Origin: Calditrichota bacterium
GTDB taxonomy: Bacteria > Electryoneota > RPQS01
NCBI GenBank assembly: GCA_020637395.1
Contig: JACJWA010000001.1
Coordinates: forward strand, 806,001-870,000
Direction: 5' to 3'
Length of the DNA stretch: 64,000 nucleotides
Positions 16,056 through 24,752 of this stretch are shown one piece after another (positions within the stretch are counted from its first letter, which is position 1; each line of letters begins with the position of its first letter). The position numbers and the translations under genes are program-made. The notes beneath the pieces were generated by a model. That model saw only the letters and a list, made by a program, of their open reading frames with translations. It made no database searches and had not been told where the DNA came from.

Positions 16056-19000
16056 TTGTCCACCACGAGGTTTGCCTTGTCCGCCGCGTTTCCGCCAATA
16101 GATTCACATACTTCATCAGCCTTTCTGATCAATCTCGTGCAGCTATCTGGCAGTCCAGCGTTGCTCGGAGCTGAGCAGGTGACTTGGCGCTTCGGGAGCC
16201 CGGCTGTGAACATTGTGGCTGGAGGAAACGGAAGCGGAAAAACCCTTCTCGGCAGTGCGATCCTCGCGGCAGCACTTCCCGGTACCACAGCCTTGCTGCG
16301 AAGGGGACTTGCAAACGCGGGGCTTGAGCGCGTGATGATTTCCGGACATTCCGGGACTCGAAAGCTCGAGTGGGAACTCGATGTGCGGTCCGGCGAGGTG
16401 GTGTCGTCTGGCGGAAACGGTGAAGCGGGTGATCCCCTTACCCCAATTGAGTCGGTTCTGGGAAGCACGAGCTCTGATTCGCGACACTGGCCGCACTTTG
16501 TGGTGAACGGAGCATGGAGTCTTCCGGACCAAGACTCCCTGAAGTGGGCAGAGCAGATGCTCAAACTCCCACTCGAAAAAGAGTTGCAGTCCTGGCAAGC
16601 CAGACTTGATGCGTTGAAGGGAAGAGACGAAAGCGGAGGCGCTCTTCACGAGGCTGAAACGGAGCTCGCAAGACTGCTTGAGATTCAGGCACGAGCGAAG
16701 AGTCAGTTGGAAGCGCTTGCCGCCGCGGAAGTTGAAGCACAGGAACATGAACTTGAGATTTCGGAAAGCGATTTTCGGCTCCACGTGTCTCAGGCGGAAG
16801 AACGGGAGTTGGCTGTCAAGATTGAATTGACCGAACGGCTGCTCAGGCTTGAAGATTGGGTTTCCGAGCTTCGCAAGAACTGGATGAGCGTTGAAGGCGC
16901 GCGTGAAAAGTACGCGGTGCTGCACGACTCACTTGAGAGTCTGCAGGACGGGCTGCGCGGACTGCCGGAAGACGTCGGGGAATTGGCGGCCGAGTATCAA
17001 ACTCTGTCGTCAAGGTTTCACTCTCTCTCTTTGCAGGCGGCGGAGCAGGACGAGCAACGGCGAAAGTTGACGGAGAGACTGGCAGCCGTCCAGGAGTCCT
17101 TGGACTCCAACCGAGAAGACTTAACTGCGGAAACGGTCTCCCAAAGGGATCGTGTGGTCCGCGAGGCAAACGAACTGGAGCGCGAGCTCACGGAGCTGTC
17201 GCGCACGAGAATCAACTTGCTGCGCACGCGTGACGGGCTTTTGCATACCAAGCAAGAGAAGCACCGGGAAATGACGGCGCTGTCTGATGACGAATGGCAC
17301 GCGCTGGACCAATTCCTTGAACAAGGCAGTGCCGCAAAGTCCGTCGCGGAAGATCAGGAAGCGATCCGGGAACGAAATGAACTTCGCAAGCGACTGAACG
17401 GAGAATTCGCGGGGTTCGATAGATTGCCGGAAGACGTGCCGCACGTTCTGGAAAAGCTCAAAGAGTCGCGCGCGCTGACGGCTTCACTTGAGTCAGAGCT
17501 GACCGAGTTGCGCGAACGTTTGGCAGATGAAGGGCGTCGCCAGCGCGGGAACGGCTTGAAAATTGGTCTTGCAGCTCTCGGAGCCTTGGGGGCGGGGTTG
17601 CCTGTGGCGCTGTCGCTTGGTTCGGATGTTGGCTTTTTCGGTGCTGTGTTGGGCGGAGGAGCGGGATACGCTTTGGCCGCGCAACTCACTCCCGCAGGCA
17701 AGGCGAAGCACGATGAGTCTGTGGCTAAGATCGAGCGCCTGCAAAAGGCTCATATGGCTGCTTTGAATGAACGAGCCGTTTATGAGCAGCAAATAGCTCC
17801 GCTGGGAGCCACCGCTGCTCCTGACCTTGCGCGCAGACGGTGGGAAGAATATCGCGCGGCCAGACGGCGTTTGGTCGAACTCGAGCAAGCACCGCCACCG
17901 GCTGCCCGCGACACCGCGAACAATGGGGTGCCTGCACTACTCAGAAAACTCGAGCTTGAAGACATTCGCCGCCGTGTGGCCGAATATCGGGAGCTCTGCG
18001 CGGATATTGAGGCGTCAGAGCAAGCGCTGCGAGAATTTGAGTCAAACGCGGGACACGCGAGCAGCACGGCAAGGATTGAGTCTGACCTGACGCGTTTGCG
18101 CGATCAGGCTCGCGCTCTGGAACAGGAGATTAATCGGCAGAATGAGCAATCCGCGACTGCGCAGGCAGAAGCGGATGCTGAGCGTTCTCAACTCGAATCA
18201 GAGCTGCGCACGCTCAACGGCTCCGCGACGGAGCAATCTGCTCTGGAAGAGCTTTCGGTCAAGATCGCTGCACTTGATGAATCGGTCGGCGGTGCATTCT
18301 CGCGACGCGGGCCGGGAGCCGTGCTTCAGGATCTTGCGAAGCGGGATGAGCTGCAAGCGGAAATCCGCGATGCGAAGTCGCTTCTGAGTTCATCGCACAC
18401 TCCTCAGGAACTTGCCACGCGGACCGCAGTTGTGGAAAGTGAGATCGAAGAAATGACCGCGCGGATTCGGGATATTGATCCTTTGTTCGCTCAACCCGGA
18501 AGCTCTGCGGACGGACTGGCGAAGTACAGAGGCCAACTCGATCAAGTGCGCGACCAAATGGCAGAGGCGAATGAGGCAAGGATTCTGCATGAATCCGCAC
18601 TAAGCGGACTTGATTTGCCTGCTTTGCGGTCCAGTGCTCAGGAGTTGCCGGAGCAGACCGAGATTGAGGAGTCCATTGCGAGGGCCAGAGGCAAAACTGC
18701 CGAGCTTGAACGAAGTATCGAAACCGCTCAGGATATGTGCAGCAGTCTGGGACACGAAGTGGCGGAAATGGATGAGAAAGCACACTCCGAAGTCTTGCGT
18801 CGGCTGAATGATTCAATCTTCGAACCAATGGGCGAAAAGATCGCGGGCGTGGAACCTTCGCAGCAAGGCTGGATTGCCATTCTGGATGATGGTCAACGCA
18901 GACCGATTGCGGCACTGCCGCGAGGACTTTCCGAACTGGCTTCGCTGTGTTTGAATGCGGGAGTGCTATCCTGCAGTGCCCAAACGGAGGTTTTGCCTCT

Positions 19001-19187
19001 CGTTTGGGATGACGTGCTTTCACAGCTTGACGAACATCATCTCGCTGTTGCGCACAGAGTTATTGAACGCCTTGCCGAAACGAGGCAGGTGATCTTGTTG
19101 TCGCGCGATTCCCGCATGAGAAACTGGGGGCAGCCTGCTGAACTTCTGGTCGGCAGGCACGAATTGGATCTCGTGACGCATCACTGA
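16056..19187 (+). CDS. SMC/Rad50-like coiled-coil ATPase with central membrane hairpin
   Basis: About 1,043 residues. The N-terminal half-ATPase carries Walker A GGNGSGKT (residues 56-63). Two long Glu/Arg/Leu-rich coiled-coil arms (about 165-495 and 550-930) are separated by a Gly/Ala/Leu hydrophobic hairpin (about 498-545, IGLAALGALGAGLPVALSL and FFGAVLGGGAGYALAA) where SMC proteins have a hinge. The C-terminal half has a signature-like LPRGLSELASLCL, a Walker B LPLVWDDVL, a D-loop SQLDEHH and a switch strand VILLSRD. The layout resembles YhaN-type ATPases, but the usual SbcD/YhaO nuclease partner is not next to it. The start is uncertain: TTG 16056 (longest), TTG 16077 or GTG 16137. It is monocistronic and ends at a strong hairpin. 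The role (DNA repair, membrane-tethered DNA handling or defence) is unknown. Confidence 0.75.
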   Translation: MSTTRFALSAAFPPIDSHTSSAFLINLVQLSGSPALLGAEQVTWRFGSPAVNIVAGGNGSGKTLLGSAILAAALPGTTALLRRGLANAGLERVMISGHSGTRKLEWELDVRSGEVVSSGGNGEAGDPLTPIESVLGSTSSDSRHWPHFVVNGAWSLPDQDSLKWAEQMLKLPLEKELQSWQARLDALKGRDESGGALHEAETELARLLEIQARAKSQLEALAAAEVEAQEHELEISESDFRLHVSQAEERELAVKIELTERLLRLEDWVSELRKNWMSVEGAREKYAVLHDSLESLQDGLRGLPEDVGELAAEYQTLSSRFHSLSLQAAEQDEQRRKLTERLAAVQESLDSNREDLTAETVSQRDRVVREANELERELTELSRTRINLLRTRDGLLHTKQEKHREMTALSDDEWHALDQFLEQGSAAKSVAEDQEAIRERNELRKRLNGEFAGFDRLPEDVPHVLEKLKESRALTASLESELTELRERLADEGRRQRGNGLKIGLAALGALGAGLPVALSLGSDVGFFGAVLGGGAGYALAAQLTPAGKAKHDESVAKIERLQKAHMAALNERAVYEQQIAPLGATAAPDLARRRWEEYRAARRRLVELEQAPPPAARDTANNGVPALLRKLELEDIRRRVAEYRELCADIEASEQALREFESNAGHASSTARIESDLTRLRDQARALEQEINRQNEQSATAQAEADAERSQLESELRTLNGSATEQSALEELSVKIAALDESVGGAFSRRGPGAVLQDLAKRDELQAEIRDAKSLLSSSHTPQELATRTAVVESEIEEMTARIRDIDPLFAQPGSSADGLAKYRGQLDQVRDQMAEANEARILHESALSGLDLPALRSSAQELPEQTEIEESIARARGKTAELERSIETAQDMCSSLGHEVAEMDEKAHSEVLRRLNDSIFEPMGEKIAGVEPSQQGWIAILDDGQRRPIAALPRGLSELASLCLNAGVLSCSAQTEVLPLVWDDVLSQLDEHHLAVAHRVIERLAETRQVILLSRDSRMRNWGQPAELLVGRHELDLVTHH

Positions 19188-19208
19188 GCACACCGAAAAA
19201 GGTATGCG

Positions 19209-19235
19209 AAAAGGGCCGCTATGAGCGGCCCTTTT
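19209..19235. terminator. bidirectional terminator overlapping the end of the ClC gene
   Basis: AAAAGGGCCGCT (19209-19220) pairs perfectly with AGCGGCCCTTTT (19224-19235) over ATG. One arm encodes the last codons and stop of the minus-strand ClC gene. Confidence 0.88.
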
Positions 19236-20673
19236 CACTTTCATCTTCGTCACGTTCACCCAACTGCCAGTCCTGCGGCCTGAACCAAATACCGCTGACC
19301 AGAAACTTCCAAACTCTCATCGGGAATGAATAGACGCGCTCGAGTTCCTCTCGCCCTTCCTGGGTCAAACGGGTGCGAGGAGGGGAGACCAGCGGTTCGT
19401 TTAGCGGTGCGCGCAATGAATCGCTCTTTGAGGCAGAGAGCACCTGGCTGGGATAAATGCTGCGGTGGCCGGTCATAATGAAGGACACCATCGCGCATCC
19501 GGCAGCATAAGGACCAATCTCAGCTCCAAACATCTCGATGGCCAGCATGGAAGCAGCAATCGGCGTATTGGCCGCGCCTGCAAGCACGGACGTGGTCCCC
19601 AGCGCCGCCATCGTCACCGGATTGGCACCGATAATCGTCGCCCAAAAACTTCCAAAGGTTGCACCGATGAAGAAGATCGGAGTGACCACTCCGCCGGACC
19701 CTCCTGCTTCAAGTGTCGTGGCCGTCGCCAGAATTTTCCCCAGCCAGAGCAGCGGTGAGACAGGGGCATCATCAAAGACGCTTTCAAGATGTTGTGTGCC
19801 TAAGCCGAGAATCTCGTTGCCAAAAACATACGAGAGTCCGACAAGTATGACACCGCCCATCGCCGCGCGTGCCAGATAGTTTGGCCAAATGGTCGGCAAG
19901 AGTCGTTTCAATGTCCGTACAGACTCGATGAAGAGCACCGTGACGATGCCAAACACAACCCCAGTTAACACCAGCTGAATGATGAAGCCGCCTTCGATCG
20001 GTGGAACATCCACGATCTTGTGTGACCAGTAGGACAGCCCCAGCCAGGTTGCCACCTGATAGGCCGTGATGCCCGCCACGAAGGATGGGACCAGCACATC
20101 GTAGAGCAGATGTCCCAGGAACAGCACTTCAATGCCGAAGAGCGCGCCCGCCACAGGTGTGCCAAACACGGATGCGAAGCCCGCCGAGATTCCGCACACC
20201 ACAATCTTTTTGCGATCCCGGTCGCTCAATCGCAACAGCCCCGCAAAACCGGATGCGATCGCGGCTCCAATCTGTGCTGCGGGCCCTTCCTTTCCCGCAC
20301 TGCCGCCTGCTGCAATCGTCATCACCGTAGCCACCACCTTGACCGGAACTACGCGCAACCGGATTCTTCCGCTCGTGTTGTGCACGGCGTCAATGATTCT
20401 CTCCGTGCCGTGACCTTCGGCATCAGGTGCCAACCATTTGACCATACCGGCGACCACAGGAAGCGAAAGCGGGAGCATAAACACCAGAAAACGCCATTCT
20501 GAAGCAGCTTCCGAAGACTTCTCCAGAAGTGTGACGAACCCATAAGTCGAGCCGCCGACCAGGAATCCCACAACGACTGCAAGAATTGTCCAGCGAATCA
20601 GCGAAATGAAGAGCGCCGTCTGCTCCGAAAAGGTCGCTACAACGTCGCGGCGTGGTTCAAATAAACGAGGCAT
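19219..20673 (-). CDS. ClC-family chloride channel/transporter
   Basis: A 484-residue polytopic membrane protein of the ClC family, moving chloride or another anion, either as a channel or in exchange for protons. It shows the GKEGP gating-glutamate motif (GSAGKEGPAAQIG), the GSGGVVTPIFFIGA anion-site motif, and about 10-12 hydrophobic helices. The canonical first selectivity loop GSGIP is replaced by GHGTERII, so it belongs to a divergent prokaryotic clade. No CBS domains follow; the hydrophilic tail (about 70 residues, ending in an acidic/basic run) is unusual and short. Its 3' end lies within a hairpin shared with the convergent ATPase gene. Specific ion and mechanism cannot be read from sequence. 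Confidence 0.93.
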   Translation of the reverse strand: MPRLFEPRRDVVATFSEQTALFISLIRWTILAVVVGFLVGGSTYGFVTLLEKSSEAASEWRFLVFMLPLSLPVVAGMVKWLAPDAEGHGTERIIDAVHNTSGRIRLRVVPVKVVATVMTIAAGGSAGKEGPAAQIGAAIASGFAGLLRLSDRDRKKIVVCGISAGFASVFGTPVAGALFGIEVLFLGHLLYDVLVPSFVAGITAYQVATWLGLSYWSHKIVDVPPIEGGFIIQLVLTGVVFGIVTVLFIESVRTLKRLLPTIWPNYLARAAMGGVILVGLSYVFGNEILGLGTQHLESVFDDAPVSPLLWLGKILATATTLEAGGSGGVVTPIFFIGATFGSFWATIIGANPVTMAALGTTSVLAGAANTPIAASMLAIEMFGAEIGPYAAGCAMVSFIMTGHRSIYPSQVLSASKSDSLRAPLNEPLVSPPRTRLTQEGREELERVYSFPMRVWKFLVSGIWFRPQDWQLGERDEDESEKGRS

Positions 20674-20991
20674 GGTTCAAGACAACGGGTAGTCGAAGAT
20701 AGACTGATACGAACAGGAACATAGGCTGAAGATATTTCCTCTTAGTGACTCCGCGCCGAAGACCGGCTTCGACGCGTGTTGCACGACTTGCGACGAAGTG
20801 TGTCCACCAATTGCTCATGTCCGCCGCACGCTGCAAGCCGACGGGTTCCCGCTTGGCAACCGCATGGGTTTGCTGCGCTGAATCCGTGGGTTCACTATCA
20901 TTTGGGAATCGAATTTGCTGAATAGCTGACGGGAACGCGGAGACCACTCGACTTAAGCGTCTTCGCGTGCGTTTCAACAACAGGCACACTA
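20674..20991. other. 318-base gene-free stretch between divergent genes
   Basis: No supported reading frame or strong promoter was found between the ClC gene and the histidine-kinase-like gene. The stretch is of ordinary composition, and short open frames in it lack ribosome sites. Confidence 0.55.
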
Positions 20992-21780
20992 TTGCAACTT
21001 ACAGACAATCATCAGGAAACGCAAGGCGTCTCGGCGCAAGAAAACGTGACGAGCAGCGGCGCTTCAGACTTCGAGAAGCTTGAACTCGAGTTCCTGGGAA
21101 GCTTACTTCCCGGCATCGTGCATAATCTGGCCACTCCGCTCTCCGGAGTGATTGGTGCTACGCAGCTCTTGGAAATGCGAATTGGAGAACAGGAGCGGCT
21201 GCTTCAAGAACTCGAACGCAGCGCCCCTATGCAAGCGGAAGCACTGAAGACGCAGCACGCGAAAAACGTCAAGAACCTTGACATCATGGCTCGCAATGCA
21301 CGTCAGCTCACCGAGATTTTACAGACCATTATCCGCCGCTTTCACCGCAGCTCTCAAGTCACGCCGACCCCGCTTTCGCTCTATGAACTGATCTCGAACG
21401 AGCTCCAGTTCCTCGACGCGAATCTCAGCTACAAGCATAAGGTGAGGAAACGGTTCGAATTGTCCACCGAACCCTACAGCGTCTATGCCGTGTACAAGCG
21501 CGTGACGTCGGTCGTAGACGAATTCGTACAGGTAACCCTGGCCGCCCATGATTTCACGCGGGGTCTGGTGGATTTGTCCGTCAGTACGGAATTCGATGCC
21601 ACGTGGGGTACGATTTGCCTCGACGCGCGGTATTTCGAATCGGACGAGGACATGTTGGACAGCTCGCCCCTCGCATTGTATCTGGCTGTTGCCAGCGAGC
21701 ACGGAGGAGAATGTAATCTTGAACAGGAGCGCGGCCATTTGACCGTCCACCTTAAGCTTCCGCGTAAGGCACCCGCTTGA
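20992..21780 (+). CDS. histidine-kinase-like protein with HisKA-type helix but no clear ATPase domain
   Basis: The 262-residue soluble protein has a dimerisation/phosphoacceptor-like helix, GIVHNLATPLSGVIGATQLL (residues 41-60, His44), matching the H-box shape of sensor kinases. A long polar helix (about 65-118) and an alpha/beta half follow. In that half the usual N, G1 and G2 boxes of the HATPase domain are not recognisable, although the ending HGGECNLEQERGHLTVHLKLP resembles the last strands of such a domain. No membrane or PAS domain is present. The start is TTG 20992 with a weak ribosome site. It may be a degenerate kinase or phosphotransfer protein. A response regulator is not adjacent; the inositol-phosphatase gene follows 56 bases later. 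Confidence 0.6.
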   Translation: MQLTDNHQETQGVSAQENVTSSGASDFEKLELEFLGSLLPGIVHNLATPLSGVIGATQLLEMRIGEQERLLQELERSAPMQAEALKTQHAKNVKNLDIMARNARQLTEILQTIIRRFHRSSQVTPTPLSLYELISNELQFLDANLSYKHKVRKRFELSTEPYSVYAVYKRVTSVVDEFVQVTLAAHDFTRGLVDLSVSTEFDATWGTICLDARYFESDEDMLDSSPLALYLAVASEHGGECNLEQERGHLTVHLKLPRKAPA

Positions 21781-21816
21781 AACTCTGAAAAGGAAGTCGT
21801 ATCCTCATAGAGTTTC
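21779..21816 (+). other. inverted repeat between the kinase-like and IMPase genes
   Basis: GAAACTCT (21779-21786) and AGAGTTTC (21809-21816) are perfect arms around a 22-base spacer, overlapping the upstream stop codon and ending 20 bases before the GTG start. It could fold in mRNA. No T tract follows, and function is unknown. Confidence 0.35.
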
Positions 21817-21836
21817 TGAGAACCTGAGGACACGAC

Positions 21837-22700
21837 GTGGCAGACTACCTAACATCCTTTCGCAGCGCGCGAGAGTTGGCCAAACAGACCGACGACCGCG
21901 CGTTGCTTGCTCTTGAGGCCTGCCAGCGTGGCGCCGCGGAACTTCTGAACTACTGGCAGAAACTCGAGCGAAGCGACGTGCGGGAGAAATCCGCGGGTGA
22001 TCTCGTGACCAGTGCCGATCTGGCTTCTGAGCAAGCCGTTTCCGACTTTCTCGTCCGCGAGATGCCTGAAGCAGGAATCGTCTGCGAAGAGGGCACGACC
22101 AGGAGCGGGAAGGGGCTCATCTGGTACCTCGATCCACTGGACGGCACCACGAATTTCGTCCAGAGGTTTCCCTGCTTCGCGGTTAGTCTGGGCCTGGTGG
22201 AGCATTTCGACGACGGCACATTCCGCTTGGTGTGCGGCGCCGTCCTGAATCCCGTGTCGGGCGAAATCTTTTGGGGAGCTGCGGGTAAGGGAAGCTATCT
22301 TGCCGGGAATCAGATCCATGTCGCAAAGAAAGATCGTTTTGCCGACGCCATGATTGCCACCGGTTTTCCGCGACGCTATCATGCAGAACTTCCACTCCTT
22401 CTGAAGGAGTTCGCCCTGATCTTCCCAAACTGCCGCGCTCTGCGCCGAGCAGGTTCAGCCGCCCTGGATCTATGCTGGACGGCTCAGGGAGTCTTCGATG
22501 GCTTCTGGGAGCACAAGCTCAGCCCGTGGGACATTGCCGCAGGAGCGCTGATTGTGCAAGAAGCAGGAGGGCTGTGCAGTGATTTCAGAGGCGGATCAGG
22601 GTACCTCGAGTCCGGAAACATCGTCGGTGCTGCTCCGGTGATCCATCAAGAACTGCTCCGCTATCTTGCCCAAGCCAACGAGTGGCCGCCGCCTGCATGA
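21837..22700 (+). CDS. inositol monophosphatase family protein
   Basis: Mg-dependent sugar-phosphate phosphatase of the IMPase/FBPase superfamily (287 residues). It shows the three metal-site motifs: DLVTSADLASEQAV and CEEGT (first Glu), WYLDPLDGTTNFVQRFPCFAVSLGLV, and the C-terminal LSPWDIAAGALIVQEAGG. The real substrate could be inositol-1-phosphate, histidinol phosphate, fructose-1,6-bisphosphate or another small phosphate; the sequence does not decide. The start is GTG 21837 with GAGGA 7 bases upstream. It is probably cotranscribed with the kinase-like gene and ends at the hairpin at 22721. Confidence 0.9.
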   Translation: MADYLTSFRSARELAKQTDDRALLALEACQRGAAELLNYWQKLERSDVREKSAGDLVTSADLASEQAVSDFLVREMPEAGIVCEEGTTRSGKGLIWYLDPLDGTTNFVQRFPCFAVSLGLVEHFDDGTFRLVCGAVLNPVSGEIFWGAAGKGSYLAGNQIHVAKKDRFADAMIATGFPRRYHAELPLLLKEFALIFPNCRALRRAGSAALDLCWTAQGVFDGFWEHKLSPWDIAAGALIVQEAGGLCSDFRGGSGYLESGNIVGAAPVIHQELLRYLAQANEWPPPA

Positions 22701-22720
22701 ACAACACTTCTTACCGAATT

Positions 22721-22748
22721 AGAAGAGCCATCGTCTGATGGCTCTTCT
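22721..22748. terminator. bidirectional terminator between convergent units
   Basis: AGAAGAGCCATC (22721-22732) pairs perfectly with GATGGCTCTTCT (22737-22748) over GTCT. It separates the IMPase gene from the FN3-like gene on the other strand. Confidence 0.85.
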
Positions 22749-22766
22749 CGTATTCCATTCGACCTC

Positions 22767-23390
22767 TTATTGCAGCGGCCAGGCGACAGACTTCTCGAAT
22801 TGGCCGTCAAGCTTGATGGTGAGCGTTTGTTTTGATGCGGAAGAATCTATCTCATAGACTCCTGCCGCAAGATCACCGTCCAGAAGCGTCTTCATTTCCG
22901 GCATTGTGCGCGTCACCACAAGATGACCTGCCTTGCGCATGTACAAGCGCAGTTTGGCACCCGGAAGAATCAAGACGGGATCTTGTTCCACCTGTTCGCC
23001 AAGTTGTACTCCTAACGGGACGGCAGCAGAGATGACCACCGGGAAGATGGACTCATTCAGCTGACCCTGTGCCGCGAGTTTGTAGTAGTACGTGACTCCC
23101 GGAATGGCCGACGTATCTTGATACAGATAGTCCGCATGCTCCAGTTCCGCATGAAAGGTGACTTCCGTCAGTACGCTGAAGTTCCCGAACTCCTCGTATC
23201 CGCGATAGATTCTGAACTTCACAATCGTGGGCGACTGCTGATCGAGCGTCCAATTGAGACGGATTCTTCCGTCATCAGCAGCATTCGCACTGAATAAGGA
23301 AAGCAAAGTGGCGAGCTCGGGCATATCTCCGGCCCGAGCAGAAGTGCAAGCGACCAATAAGAAAGCAAACATCATTCGAACAAGTTGCAT
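22767..23390 (-). CDS. secreted FN3-like protein of unknown function
   Basis: The 207-residue product has a signal peptide (MQLVRMMFAFLLVACTSARA) and an FN3-type beta domain (GRIRLNWTLDQQSPTIVKFRIYRG, then GVTYYYKLAA). A second beta-rich domain (LRLYMRKAGHLVVTRT, GVYEIDSSASKQTLTIKLDG) resembles a degraded FlgD-like sorting or Ig-like fold without the NPFN motif. ATG 23390 is chosen because AAAGGAGG lies 6 bases upstream, one of the best ribosome sites in the window. The Cys in the signal is not in a good lipobox. It is the last gene of a four-gene minus-strand unit. Confidence 0.65.
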   Translation of the reverse strand: MQLVRMMFAFLLVACTSARAGDMPELATLLSLFSANAADDGRIRLNWTLDQQSPTIVKFRIYRGYEEFGNFSVLTEVTFHAELEHADYLYQDTSAIPGVTYYYKLAAQGQLNESIFPVVISAAVPLGVQLGEQVEQDPVLILPGAKLRLYMRKAGHLVVTRTMPEMKTLLDGDLAAGVYEIDSSASKQTLTIKLDGQFEKSVAWPLQ

Positions 23391-23413
23391 TCCGCCTCCT
23401 TTGCAATTCACAA

Positions 23414-24748
23414 TTATTCCGAGTCAACCGCAGCTTGAAAAGCAAGTGCCTCCGCACGTCCGCGCTCTTCTGAAACCGTCCAGAGCAAATATGCACCGGC
23501 AATGAAAAAAATCAACAGCGACAGCATGCCCAATCGCAAGCTGCCGGTCATCCATACCGCAATGCCGAAAATCGCGGGACCAATCGCACTTGCGAATTTC
23601 CCGGATATCGCGAAGAAACTGAAAAACTCGGCTGAGTTCGCGGGAGGAATGAGCACGGCCTGCAAGGATCTCGACGCAGCCTGAGTGCCGCCCATCACGA
23701 TCCCCGCGAGAATCCCAAGAAACCAGTACTCTTTCTGCGCGTTTCCGAGCCAGCCCAGTTGCCAGCCCCACAACGCGACCACACACCAAACCGCGACGCC
23801 GATTAACACCGCCCTGCGATTGTCCAGCCGGTCCGCAATCACTCCGAAAATCAACGACCCGACAAACGCGACTCCCTGCACCATCAAGAAGAACAGCACG
23901 AGGTCACCCGTCGCCATGTGCAGTTCCTGATCTCCGAAAATAGACGCCATGACAATGACCGTTTCGATGCCGTCATTGTACAGCAAATAGGCGAGAAAGA
24001 ATCGCGAGAATGTCGGCAACTGCCTCAGGCCGCGAAGGCTTTTCTTGAGCGAGCGATACGCTTCGGCGACGCGAGGGCGAAGGTTTCCGCGAGGTGAACG
24101 ATAGGACAGAACAACTGGTATGGTGAAAACCGCCCACCAAATCGCGGCAGAGAGAAAGCAATGCTGAACCGTGAACGCGCCCTTGGCAGCGCCGAGCAGA
24201 TGCGGATACTGGAGCATCACCAAATTCAGCGCCAAGAGCAGTCCGCCGCCCAGATAGCCCCACGCCCAGCCGATTGCCGAGACTTTCGCGTAGTCCCGTT
24301 CATCGGCAATGTCCATCAGCATTGCGTTGTAAAAGATGTTGCCGCCCGCGAAGCCGAATTGAGCGACCAGAAACCACAGTCCGCCAATCAGCCAGGCTCC
24401 CTCATGAAGCGTGGCGAGCATGGCCGTCGCCGCGATGCCGACTCCCGCGTGCAGGGCAAGCATCCGGAGCTTTAGTTTGCCCAGATCGGACAGTGCCGAG
24501 AGGAGCGGCCCCAAAATCGCGATCAGCACCATGCTCGCGGACACGAAGAAACTGAAGACGGTTGTTCCCGGAACGCGCGTGCCGAAAACTTCAACACCTG
24601 CGGCTCCGCCCGCGATCACGCCCGCATAGTACTTGTTGAAAATGACCGCAAGAATCGTCGTGGCAAACGCTGAATTGCCGAAATCGTACGTCGCCCAGGC
24701 CCAGACCTGTCCCGCATTCCCGCGGCGAAACTTGAAAAGACCAAACAC
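23414..24748 (-). CDS. MFS transporter, UMF1/Atg22-like
   Basis: A 444-residue, 12-helix major facilitator protein. The N-terminal WAWATYDFGNSAFATTI is the signature of the UMF1 family (related to vacuolar Atg22). The cytoplasmic loop RSPRGNLRPRV and the second-half motif FGVIADRLDNRRAV are typical of MFS. The substrate is unknown; amino-acid or small-metabolite efflux is often suggested for the family. It begins 4 bases after the secreted-protein gene and ends 23 bases before the FN3-like gene, so it belongs to the epimerase unit. No regulatory domain is present. Confidence 0.9.
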   Translation of the reverse strand: MFGLFKFRRGNAGQVWAWATYDFGNSAFATTILAVIFNKYYAGVIAGGAAGVEVFGTRVPGTTVFSFFVSASMVLIAILGPLLSALSDLGKLKLRMLALHAGVGIAATAMLATLHEGAWLIGGLWFLVAQFGFAGGNIFYNAMLMDIADERDYAKVSAIGWAWGYLGGGLLLALNLVMLQYPHLLGAAKGAFTVQHCFLSAAIWWAVFTIPVVLSYRSPRGNLRPRVAEAYRSLKKSLRGLRQLPTFSRFFLAYLLYNDGIETVIVMASIFGDQELHMATGDLVLFFLMVQGVAFVGSLIFGVIADRLDNRRAVLIGVAVWCVVALWGWQLGWLGNAQKEYWFLGILAGIVMGGTQAASRSLQAVLIPPANSAEFFSFFAISGKFASAIGPAIFGIAVWMTGSLRLGMLSLLIFFIAGAYLLWTVSEERGRAEALAFQAAVDSE

Positions 24749-24752
24749 GCGT

